Positions 15,732-22,904 of a DNA stretch of 61,869 nucleotides are shown one piece after another. This stretch comes from Tannerellaceae bacterium. Lineage in GTDB: Bacteria > Bacteroidota > Bacteroidia > Bacteroidales > Tannerellaceae. Under the pieces are notes generated by a model. The model did not search any database. It had not been told where the DNA came from and worked only from the letters and a program-made list of their open reading frames with translations. Positions within the stretch are counted from its first letter, which is position 1, and each line of letters starts with the position of its first letter. A program made the position numbers and the translations under genes. The DNA is taken from contig JAITGS010000052.1 in NCBI GenBank assembly GCA_031280435.1, forward strand, positions 1 to 61,869, in the 5' to 3' direction.

Positions 15732-16635
15732 AAAGACCGACATGGAAGCCACGCTCAAGTCGTGGGACACGGAGGAATTTATAGACATACACTTTTACCG
15801 CCCGATGGGCTACCGCTGGGCGCTTTTCTTCCGCAAAGCCGGCATAAGCCCCAACAGCGTTACCCGGCTTGCAATATTCATAGGAATAGCCGCCGGCGTA
15901 TGCTTCTACTTCCAAAACCTTTACGTTAACATAGCCGGCATGCTGCTGCTCGTGTGGGCCAATACCTACGACAGCGCCGACGGACAGCTGGCGCGAATGA
16001 CGGGACAGATGTCCGCCGTCGGACGAATGCTCGACGGGCTATGCGGCGAACTCTGGTTCATCACCATCTACTTAGCTATATGCTTCAGACTTATGCCCGA
16101 ATGGGGATTCTATATATGGATACTCGCAGCAGCCGCAGGATTTTGCCATTCCAAGCAAGCCGCCATGGCCGATTACTACCGCAACCTGCATCTGCACTTC
16201 CTCAAAGGGAAAGCCGGCAGCGAACTGTCAAATTCCCAGGCCCTGCGGAAAGATTACGAGCAACTCAGCTGGCGGCGCACCTTCTTCTACACCTTCGCCT
16301 GCCACTTCTACATGACGTATACCGCCGGACAGGAAAAGCAGTCGCCCCGCCTCCAGCAAATGCTGGCAGCGCTGCGAACATACCACAAAGACGAAGCCCC
16401 GGAATGGTTCCGGACAAGCTTCCGCCAAAAAAGCCTGCCGCTGATGAAATACGCCAACATACTATCCTTCAATACCCGCGCCATTGCGCTCTTCATCAGT
16501 ATAGGCATCAATATGCCCTGGCTTTACTTCGTCTTCGAGCTCAGCCTTCTCAACATATTATTGGTATACATGGTCGTGACGCACGAGCGCTTCTCGGCCG
16601 AATTTACACAGCAACTCAAATCCCAGCCGTCATGA
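15718..16635 (+). CDS. CDP-alcohol phosphatidyltransferase family protein lacking the fourth motif Asp
   Basis: This 305-residue integral membrane protein has several helices (for example LYVNIAGMLLLVWAN and LWFITIYLAICF). The family motif D-x2-D-G-x2-A-R-x8-G-x3-D-x3-D appears as DSADGQLARMTGQMSAVG, then RMLDGLCG (residues 85-110). All positions match except the last Asp, the usual catalytic base, which is Gly110. Enzymes of this family transfer a phosphoalcohol between CDP-linked and free alcohols in the membrane. The likely product here is a phosphatidylinositol-type lipid or an inositol phosphodiester. A second ATG at 15742 would avoid the overlap with the preceding gene. Confidence 0.82.
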   Translation: MQEYKKTDMEATLKSWDTEEFIDIHFYRPMGYRWALFFRKAGISPNSVTRLAIFIGIAAGVCFYFQNLYVNIAGMLLLVWANTYDSADGQLARMTGQMSAVGRMLDGLCGELWFITIYLAICFRLMPEWGFYIWILAAAAGFCHSKQAAMADYYRNLHLHFLKGKAGSELSNSQALRKDYEQLSWRRTFFYTFACHFYMTYTAGQEKQSPRLQQMLAALRTYHKDEAPEWFRTSFRQKSLPLMKYANILSFNTRAIALFISIGINMPWLYFVFELSLLNILLVYMVVTHERFSAEFTQQLKSQPS

Positions 16636-17351
16636 TAAATATAGAACAAACAAAAAGCATTATGCTCGACTACGGAGGCACCATTGATACCAACGGCATG
16701 CACTGGGCCCAGGTCATACGGATGGCCTACGAGCATCTCGGCATAGAGGTAGACGAGGAGAACTTCCGCCAAGCCTACGTTCACGGCGAGCGAAGCCTGG
16801 CCACCCGCCGCATCGTAGAGCCCCATCACAACTTCTGGCACGTGCTGCGGCTGAAGGCAGAGGCGCAAATAGGCCTGCTCGCCGAGCGCGGCCTGCTGCA
16901 ACCGGAGCAAACAGCTCTCGCAAACAAAATTGCCGACTGGTGCTATGCCTACGCACAGATGGGCGTCAATGCAGCCCGGCCCGTGCTGAAGCAGCTTGCC
17001 GACGCCAGGCCACTCGTGCTCGTAACTAACTTCTACGGCAACATAGCCGCCGTGCTCGAAGACTTCCACCTCACGGGCTTCTTCCCGCTCGTAGTGGAAT
17101 CGGCAACCGCCGGAGTGCGCAAGCCCGACCCCGAAATCTTCCGCCTGGCCCTCAAGTCGGCAGGATGCCGGCCCGAAGAAGCTGTCGTAGTAGGCGATTC
17201 CTTCGACAAGGACATAGCCCCGGCGGCATCACTCGGATGCCAAACCGTCTGGCTGAAAAAAGCAGGCTGGACGCCAACCGATGCGGCCTGCGACGGCACA
17301 GCCGGCCTGATAATCTCCGACTTCGGCGCCCTGGGAGAAATCCTGGGATGA
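16632..17351 (+). CDS. HAD-family phosphatase of the inositol operon
   Basis: The 239-residue protein starts at the ATG that overlaps the previous stop (ATGA). A longer open frame upstream is an artefact. HAD motifs are LDYGGTID (nucleophile Asp13), LVTN (motif II), RKPDPEIF (motif III Lys) and VVGDSFDKDI (motif IV). The second Asp of DxD is Gly, as also happens in some working HAD phosphatases such as YihX. In an inositol-lipid operon the natural role is removing the phosphate from phosphatidylinositol phosphate or an inositol-phosphate intermediate. It is the last gene of the operon, followed by array C. Confidence 0.82.
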   Translation: MINIEQTKSIMLDYGGTIDTNGMHWAQVIRMAYEHLGIEVDEENFRQAYVHGERSLATRRIVEPHHNFWHVLRLKAEAQIGLLAERGLLQPEQTALANKIADWCYAYAQMGVNAARPVLKQLADARPLVLVTNFYGNIAAVLEDFHLTGFFPLVVESATAGVRKPDPEIFRLALKSAGCRPEEAVVVGDSFDKDIAPAASLGCQTVWLKKAGWTPTDAACDGTAGLIISDFGALGEILG

Positions 17352-17365
17352 TCAGCGGCTAAGGA

Positions 17366-17855
17366 CATTGGCCGGAAAAAAATCCGGAGCCAATGTCCTT
17401 AGACTTTGGCCTGCGGAAAAAATCCGGGGCCAATGTCGAAGGACATTTGCTTGCGGAAACAATCCGGAGCCAATGTCCTTAGACTTTTTCCCGCGGAAAA
17501 AGTCCGGGGCCAATGTTGAAGGACATTTGCTTGCGGAAAAAAATTTGGAGCAAAAGGCGAAGGACATTTGCTTGCGGAAAAAAATTTGGAGCAAATGTTG
17601 AAGGACATTTGCTTGCGGAAAAAAAATTGGAGCAAAAGTTGAAGGACATTTGCTTGCGGAAAAAAAATTGGAGCAAAAGTTGAAGGACATTTGCTTGCGA
17701 AAAAAAAATTGGAGCAAAAGTTGAAGGACATTTGCTTGCGAAAAAAAAATTGGAGCAAATGTCCTTCGACATTGGCTTGCGGGAAAAAAGCGGAGCCATT
17801 GTCCTTCTACTTTGGCTTGCGGGAAAAATCGGAGCCAATGTCCTTGGACATCGGT
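17366..17855. repeat. Tandem array C, 40-41-bp units (about 12 copies)
   Basis: Six successive GGACATTTG steps start at 17521, 17562, 17603, 17644, 17685 and 17726, exactly 41 bases apart. Outer units are 40-41 bases. The central unit is GGACATTTGCTTGCGGAAAA followed by an A-run, TTGGAGCAAA and AGTTGAA. TTTGCT and AGCAAA form a short inverted repeat. Outer units contain CCAATGTCCTT, the inverse of AAGGACATTGG, so the edges mirror the middle. It separates the inositol operon from dapB and ends about 95 bases before the dapB -7 box. Confidence 0.92.
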
Positions 17856-17948
17856 AGGTCGGGAAGATAGTGGCAAAGGCTTTTGCATCCGGCAAGGGCC
17901 TGAGGCGCCTCGGCGATGGCCCGGCGGCGGCAAAGTCGTTACTTTAAT

Positions 17949-17956
17949 TATCTTTG
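17949..17956 (+). promoter_or_regulatory. -7 element of the dapB operon
   Basis: TATCTTTG followed by CACACT lies 33 bases before the dapB ATG at 17990. No TTG is seen at the expected -33 distance. Confidence 0.5.
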
Positions 17957-17989
17957 CACACTAATGATTTAAACTTTTTATAAACTTAT

Positions 17990-18664
17990 ATGAACATAGC
18001 TTTAATAGGATACGGCAAAATGGGCCGGGCTATCGAGACAATCGCTTTACATAGAGGACACCGGATAACGGCAATTATAGACGTGCACAATCCGGAGGAA
18101 TGGCAGTCGGAAGGCTTCCGAAGGGCCGACCTGGCTGTGGAATTTACCACGCCTCAAACCGCCGTTGATAATTTTTACAGATGCTTCGATGCCGGCAAGC
18201 CGCTTGTGGCGGGCACTACGGGATGGCTGGCCCGCCTGGCGGAGGTGAAGGAGAGGTGCCTGGCCGGCAATCACACTATGTTTTATGCGTCGAACTTTTC
18301 AGTGGGCGTGAACATACTCTTTGCCGTGAACCGATACCTGGCCGGCCTCATGACCGGCTTTCCCGAATACGAGCCCCGGCTTCGCGAAGTGCATCACGTT
18401 CATAAAAAAGATGCGCCGAGCGGCACCGCCCTGACGCTGGCCGAAGGAATAGGCCGGCATGCGCCTGTCGAATCGGTGCGCGAAGGCGAAGAGCCCGGCT
18501 TCCACGAAATCGTATGGGAATCGGGCGTCGACCTGATTAGGCTCTCGCACGGGGCTAAAGGCCGCGAAGGATTTGCTTCCGGAGTTGTGGCGGCCGCCGA
18601 ATTTACGGCAGGGCGCAGCGGCTTCCTCGGCATGGAGGATATGCTTGGTTTTTCTATACATTAA
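17990..18664 (+). CDS. dapB: 4-Hydroxy-tetrahydrodipicolinate reductase
   Basis: The 224-residue cytosolic enzyme of the lysine/diaminopimelate pathway reduces hydroxytetrahydrodipicolinate with NAD(P)H. The N-terminus MNIALIGYGKMG is the nucleotide-binding loop. GTTGWL and ASNFSVGVNI are family blocks. EVHHVHKKDAPSGTALTLAE is the DapB active-site signature with its His pair, Lys and SGTA loop. It is slightly short for the family. It leads a dapB-lepB-lepB-WbqC gene order that I recall as common in Bacteroidales; lepB starts 16 bases after the stop. Confidence 0.93.
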   Translation: MNIALIGYGKMGRAIETIALHRGHRITAIIDVHNPEEWQSEGFRRADLAVEFTTPQTAVDNFYRCFDAGKPLVAGTTGWLARLAEVKERCLAGNHTMFYASNFSVGVNILFAVNRYLAGLMTGFPEYEPRLREVHHVHKKDAPSGTALTLAEGIGRHAPVESVREGEEPGFHEIVWESGVDLIRLSHGAKGREGFASGVVAAAEFTAGRSGFLGMEDMLGFSIH

Positions 18665-18680
18665 ATTATATATACAGATT

Positions 18681-20069
18681 ATGAAAGCTATATCGAAAGG
18701 AAAATGGGTGAAGTTCGGCATCTGGGCCACTATATATGTGCTGTTTTGCGTGTGGATGCAAAACCTGTGGATGCTTTTCGGACTGATTGTTATAGTTGAT
18801 ATATTCCTGACAAGGAAAGTGCCGTGGGGCAGATGGAAGCAGGCTAAAAATCCGGGCGTACGCAAAACCCTGGAGTGGGTTGACGATCTTCTGTTTGCGC
18901 TCATTGCCGTCTATATCATCAATCTGTTCGTTTTCCAGTTTTACCAGATTCCTACCTCGTCGCTCGAGAAATCGCTGCTGGTTGGCGACTATCTGTTCGT
19001 CAGCAAGCTGAGCTACGGGCCGCGCGTGCCTAACACTCCGATAGCTTTTCCGCTGGCGCAAAACACCCTGCCTGTCATCAATACGCGGTCGTACATAGAA
19101 TGGCCTCGCTGGGGATACAAGCGCGTGGCCGGCCTGGGTAAGGTTAAGCGGAACGACATCGTTGTGTTCAACTTTCCGGCCGGCGATACCATAGCGCTGA
19201 AGGTGCAAAACCCGGACTATTATTCCCTGCTGCAACAGTTCGGTCGGGAAGCCATACTGCTGAACGAGGCGACGTTCGGCCCTGTGATGTATCGCCCGGT
19301 TGACAAGCGCGAGAACTACGTGAAGCGATGCATAGGCCTGCCCGGCGATTCGCTCAGCGTGGTGAACAATCAGGTGTTCATCAACGGCGCGGAGGCCGAA
19401 AATCCTGCGGATATACAATTCAAATATTTTGTGGAGACCGATGGCTCTTTTATCACTCCTCAACAGTTCAAGCAGATGCAAATCAGCAAGGAGGATCAGA
19501 ACATGGCGTCGCAGAACGTTATTGCCTACCTTGGCTTTGATGCCGATGCATCGGGGCGCTACAATCCGGTCTATCATCTGCCGCTGACAAAAAAATCGCT
19601 GAAATATCTGCAAAACCTTGCTACAATACGCAAGATTGTGATTGAGCCCGACGGGCTGTTCGGCGGCTCTACCTATCCGCCGGACTATGCAACGGGATGG
19701 ACGCGCGACAACTACGGCCCCATCTGGATACCGGCCAAAGGCGCTACCATAGAGCTCAACCCGCGCAACCTGGCCTTCTATTATCGCTGCATCAACAACT
19801 ATGAGAACAACAAACTGGAAGTGACGGCCGACGGCAAAATATTTATTAACGGAGAGGAAACCACCACCTACACTTTCCGCTACGACTACTACTTCATGAT
19901 GGGCGACAACCGGCACAACAGCGCCGACAGCCGCTCCTGGGGATTCGTTCCGGAGGATCATATCGTGGGCAAACCTATCATGATATGGATGTCGCTCGAC
20001 AAAGATTACGGATTACTGAACGGGGGGATACGCTGGCAGCGTTTATTCCGAATGGTGGATTCATTGTGA
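18681..20069 (+). CDS. lepB: Signal peptidase I
   Basis: The 462-residue membrane protease removes signal peptides from exported proteins. Two membrane segments are seen before residue 90. The nucleophile Ser94 lies in IPTSSLEKSL, Lys215 in YVKRCIGLPGD, and the last box is MMGDNRHNSADSRSWG. Long insertions between boxes, including one of roughly 100 residues after the Lys box, make it larger than the E. coli enzyme, as usual in this phylum. I start at the ATG at 18681, since an upstream extension would run back into dapB. A paralogue without these residues lies downstream. Confidence 0.92.
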   Translation: MKAISKGKWVKFGIWATIYVLFCVWMQNLWMLFGLIVIVDIFLTRKVPWGRWKQAKNPGVRKTLEWVDDLLFALIAVYIINLFVFQFYQIPTSSLEKSLLVGDYLFVSKLSYGPRVPNTPIAFPLAQNTLPVINTRSYIEWPRWGYKRVAGLGKVKRNDIVVFNFPAGDTIALKVQNPDYYSLLQQFGREAILLNEATFGPVMYRPVDKRENYVKRCIGLPGDSLSVVNNQVFINGAEAENPADIQFKYFVETDGSFITPQQFKQMQISKEDQNMASQNVIAYLGFDADASGRYNPVYHLPLTKKSLKYLQNLATIRKIVIEPDGLFGGSTYPPDYATGWTRDNYGPIWIPAKGATIELNPRNLAFYYRCINNYENNKLEVTADGKIFINGEETTTYTFRYDYYFMMGDNRHNSADSRSWGFVPEDHIVGKPIMIWMSLDKDYGLLNGGIRWQRLFRMVDSL

Positions 20070-20074
20070 GGGTA

Positions 20075-20320
20075 ACTTCTACTAATTGCTTTTTCTGCGT
20101 TATGCGACGGCGGCAAAATGCTCATGTACTAAAGTACACTGCGCTTTTGCCTCTGTCGCAAGCCTTGAAAAAGCTAATTATTAGAAGTTCCCCTGCCGGA
20201 AGCCCTACTAATTGCTTTTTCGGCGTTATGCTCTGTCGGCAAAATGCTCATGTACTAAAGTACACTGCGCTTTTGCCTCTGTCGCAAGCCTTGAAAAAGC
20301 TAATTATTAGAAGTTCCCTT
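20075..20320. repeat. Two copies of a 115-bp palindromic element between the lepB genes
   Basis: Copy 1 (20075-20190) and copy 2 (about 20203-20316) are nearly identical. Each is an imperfect palindrome: the outer arm CTAATTGCTTTTTC answers GAAAAAGCTAATTATTAG, and the inner arm GGCAAAATGCTCATGTAC answers GTACACTGCGCTTTTGCC around TAAA. Transcribed, each would fold into a long hairpin between the two signal peptidase genes. There is no ORF and no flanking duplication that I can see. It looks like a REP or MITE-type element. Confidence 0.85.
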
Positions 20321-20345
20321 TAAAACCGAAATTGAGGACGACGAA

Positions 20346-21200
20346 ATGCGTGCAAAACCGAGACAGGCCTTAAGCTTGGCGCTGCCGGCACTCGTCGTGG
20401 TGATAGCGGTTGTTTGCGTTCGCACTTTCATCGTCGCCTCCTATCGCATCTCTACCTCTGCAATGGAAACGGCCCTGGCTGCGGGCGACTATGTGCTGGT
20501 AGACAAAACCGGCTCCAAAAGCAGGCTGCGGCACAACGACGTCTTCCTCTTTACAAGCCCTCTCGGCAGCGACAGGGAAAATTCGCCGCTGATCGTAAGC
20601 CGGTGCATAGCCCTTCCGGGCGATACCATAGAAGTGAGCGGCACGGGCTACAAAGTGAACGGCATGCACTATCCGCTTTCGCCTACGGCCCTGTCCGACT
20701 ACGCCTTCTCGTCCGGCATAGAAAACTCCTTCCTGAGCGCTCTGCGACGACTGAACATCAACGTGCGCGACCTGACGCGCCGAGGCGCATCGTTCGGCAT
20801 CAGGCTGACCCCTTTCGAGGAATACCAGATACGCGAGGAACTCACCGTCGACATGAACCGCTTCTTCACACGCTCAAACACTCAGCCCTACGCCATCACC
20901 GTCCCCTACGAAGGCCTCGACTACCGGATAGACGAAGAGCTGCCGACCGCCTACGGCGAAGCTATCCTCGGCGAAGCCGGCCACGAAGCCGCAATCCGCA
21001 ACCATAAGCTGTACATCAACAACAGCGAGCAGAGGACGTTCCGCTTCAGAAGCAACTACTACTGGGCGCTGTCGGATCACATAGACGAGGCCGTGGACTC
21101 GCGGCATGTGGGCTTCATACCGGCCGACCGTATCGTCGGCAAAGTTTTCTTCTGCTGGTTCAGCTCCAGCCCGCGGCGAAGGTTCAAAACCATCAGGTGA
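20346..21200 (+). CDS. Signal peptidase I-like protein lacking both catalytic residues
   Basis: This 284-residue S26-family paralogue of the gene upstream has one membrane helix (LALPALVVVIAVVCVRTFIV, 11-30). The first box reads ISTSAMETAL, with Ala39 where the nucleophilic Ser belongs (IPTSSLEKSL in the active copy). The second box reads IVSRCIALPGD, with Ser85 in place of the base Lys. The GDN box is LSDHIDEAVDSRHVG. The fold and spacing are kept, so it is probably not a decaying gene but an inactive or changed protein, perhaps a partner of LepB. Ser38 next to the site could in principle be shifted into use. The WbqC-like gene starts right after its stop. Confidence 0.85.
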   Translation: MRAKPRQALSLALPALVVVIAVVCVRTFIVASYRISTSAMETALAAGDYVLVDKTGSKSRLRHNDVFLFTSPLGSDRENSPLIVSRCIALPGDTIEVSGTGYKVNGMHYPLSPTALSDYAFSSGIENSFLSALRRLNINVRDLTRRGASFGIRLTPFEEYQIREELTVDMNRFFTRSNTQPYAITVPYEGLDYRIDEELPTAYGEAILGEAGHEAAIRNHKLYINNSEQRTFRFRSNYYWALSDHIDEAVDSRHVGFIPADRIVGKVFFCWFSSSPRRRFKTIR

Positions 21201-21839
21201 ATGTCGTCCGAAGCCGTTTACCTCTCCACCGCCTACCTGGGCCCCATCCAATACTATTGCAAGCTCTACGCCTACGGCTCGGCCATGATAGAAGCCTGCG
21301 AGCACTATCCGAAACAAACATACCGCAACCGTTGCATCATTGCCGGCGCCAACGGGCCGCTCTCCCTCTCCGTCCCGGTCGAGAAATCAGCCGAGGCGAA
21401 GATGCTCACCCGCGACGTCCGCATCTCCGATCACGGCAACTGGCGCCGGATGCATCGCCAGGCCCTCATCTCGGCCTACAACATGAGCCCCTTCTTCGAA
21501 TACTATGCGGACGATTTCGCGGCTATCTATGACCGGCCTTTCGGCTTTCTGATAGACTTCAACGACGCCCTATGCCGCCTCGCATGCAGCCTGCTCGACC
21601 TGAATCCTAAGCTGAGCCGCACGACGAGCTACGCCGAGGAAGTGCCGAACGACTGCCGCAACATCATCCGTCCCCGACATCCGCAGCAGGACGAAGCCTT
21701 CCGCCCCGTGCCCTACTACCAGGTATTTGCATCGCGCCACGGCTTCCTCCCCAACCTGAGCATAGCCGACCTGCTCTTCAACCTTGGCCCCGAAGGCCTG
21801 ATAGTGCTGCGGGACTCGTGTTGCGAAACCAATGCCTGA
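21201..21839 (+). CDS. WbqC-family protein
   Basis: The 212-residue protein carries the WbqC-like pattern: an N-terminal STAYLGPIQYYCKLY, then YRNRCIIAGANGPLSLSVPV, and ISDHGNWRRMHRQALISAYNMSPFFEYYADD. Family members occur in O-antigen and glycan loci and in this position after lepB in Bacteroidales. No enzymatic role is established as far as I know. Its start follows the preceding stop without a gap, so translation is probably coupled. Confidence 0.85.
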   Translation: MSSEAVYLSTAYLGPIQYYCKLYAYGSAMIEACEHYPKQTYRNRCIIAGANGPLSLSVPVEKSAEAKMLTRDVRISDHGNWRRMHRQALISAYNMSPFFEYYADDFAAIYDRPFGFLIDFNDALCRLACSLLDLNPKLSRTTSYAEEVPNDCRNIIRPRHPQQDEAFRPVPYYQVFASRHGFLPNLSIADLLFNLGPEGLIVLRDSCCETNA

Positions 21840-21860
21840 CACCCTTTTTGCGGGTGATGA

Positions 21861-22166
21861 TTAACCGTGTTTCTCGAACCGTGTTTTATTGTAAAAAATC
21901 GTACAAGCTACAACATAGCTTATTATACCTGCCAAAAAACCAAAGATAAGCGACCAGTAATCATAGCCTAAGTAGAAGAGAATATTGTAGGTGAGATTGA
22001 GGGGCAGAACTCCAAGAGCAACGCACCATAGATTAAGTTTCATCTGCTTTTTGACCTTTAGCTTACATCCGCAGCTACGGCAAACGAGATACGGCTTCAG
22101 CGTAAACAAATCTCTAAGGGGCAATCTCGCGTTACATTCTATGCATGAAAATTTTTTCGTATTCAT
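21861..22166 (-). CDS. Small zinc-ribbon protein with two membrane helices
   Basis: The 101-residue protein begins MNTKKFSCIECNARLPLRDL. Two CxxC pairs (CIEC at 8-11, CRSC at 32-35) suggest a zinc ribbon, followed by two hydrophobic helices (LNLWCVALGVLPLNLTYNILFYLG and SLIFGFLAGIISYVVACTIF). The frame stays open upstream through repeat array D, but that part is repeat sequence and I start at 22166. It stands alone, convergent with the WbqC-like gene. I do not recognise a named family. Confidence 0.6.
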   Translation of the reverse strand: MNTKKFSCIECNARLPLRDLFTLKPYLVCRSCGCKLKVKKQMKLNLWCVALGVLPLNLTYNILFYLGYDYWSLIFGFLAGIISYVVACTIFYNKTRFEKHG

Positions 22167-22375
22167 ATATTTATCGTATGAGTTATTCCACTTGAATTTC
22201 CACTTGCAAATAAACGGACTTAACTCATATCCACAATAGCTGCTCCCAAAAAAATCATTGCTGTCCGGTAAAAGCGAAAAAAGTATCTCACCCCCCTCAT
22301 TACTCACTATAAAATCCGGATTTACAGCATCAACATAAAAACCAAGCCTCCTCATGCCGATTAAAAATAGGCTTG

Positions 22376-22690
22376 AGCATGGTTGGGACGGCGCCAATGT
22401 TAAAAAAATGACGAAATCCCAAGCTTGGGCTGGCGCCGGAGAAAAAAAACGGCGCAAGCCCAAGTCCGGGACGGCGCCAATGTTAATTTTTCTTCGCCAG
22501 CCCAAGCTTGGGTTTTCGCCGGAGAAAAAAAAACGGCACCAGCCCAAGTCCGGGACGGCGCCAATGTTAATTTTTTTTCGCCAGCCCAAGCTTGGGTTTT
22601 CACCGGAGAAAAAAAACGGCGCAATCCCAAGCTTGGGAACGGCGCCGGAGAAAAAATATGGAACGAGCCCAAGCTTGGGCGGAGTCGGAA
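22376..22690. repeat. Tandem array D, 41-42-bp units with a CCCAAGCTTGGG core (7 copies)
   Basis: The palindrome CCCAAGCTTGGG, or its variant CCCAAGTCCGGG, begins at 22418, 22459, 22501, 22543, 22584, 22626 and 22668 (steps 41, 42, 42, 41, 42, 42). Between cores, GGCGCCAATGTTAATTTTTT alternates with GCCGGAGAAAAAAAACGGCG, so neighbouring spacers differ while the cores stay in phase. Array H (45 kb) uses the same CGCCAATGTTAA element. Confidence 0.92.
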
Positions 22691-22740
22691 ATGGTACCCA
22701 TCAAACGCTAATGCGGAATCCTGGTTTATTTTACCGGACA

Positions 22741-22860
22741 GCAATGAAAAAAAATTTGATGGTTTCAATCCAAAATATTATCGCCTCCCAAAAAAATCGG
22801 ATGGTTTCCGGGCAGAATATTATCGCTGCCGGAAAAAGTTTCATGGGGCCATGCCGCGGG
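22741..22860. repeat. Dispersed repeat family K, plus-strand form
   Basis: Two or three degenerate units contain GATGGTTTC (22758, 22801) and ATATTATCGC, and the edge reads TTTCATGGGGCCATGCC. The same words occur in reverse complement at 31133-31320, so this is one family present twice in the window. It lies directly downstream of the recQ stop codon. Confidence 0.65.
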
Positions 22861-22904
22861 GAAGGGGTGCCTGAAAACTGTTTGCCCCTTTCCGGCGGGC
22901 GGGC

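Noticed and set aside
15954-16631. N-terminal extension of the HAD phosphatase
   Set aside because: It lies fully within the phosphatidyltransferase gene in another frame and is rich in Arg and His; the HAD fold starts at the ATGA overlap at 16632.
17352-17933. Protein with repeated SFNFCSNFF-type segments on the minus strand
   Set aside because: It is array C read in rotating frames. The 41-bp unit is not a multiple of three and no start signal is seen.
18666-19961. 431-residue leftward frame opposite lepB
   Set aside because: Shadow of the signal peptidase gene; no domain or promoter.
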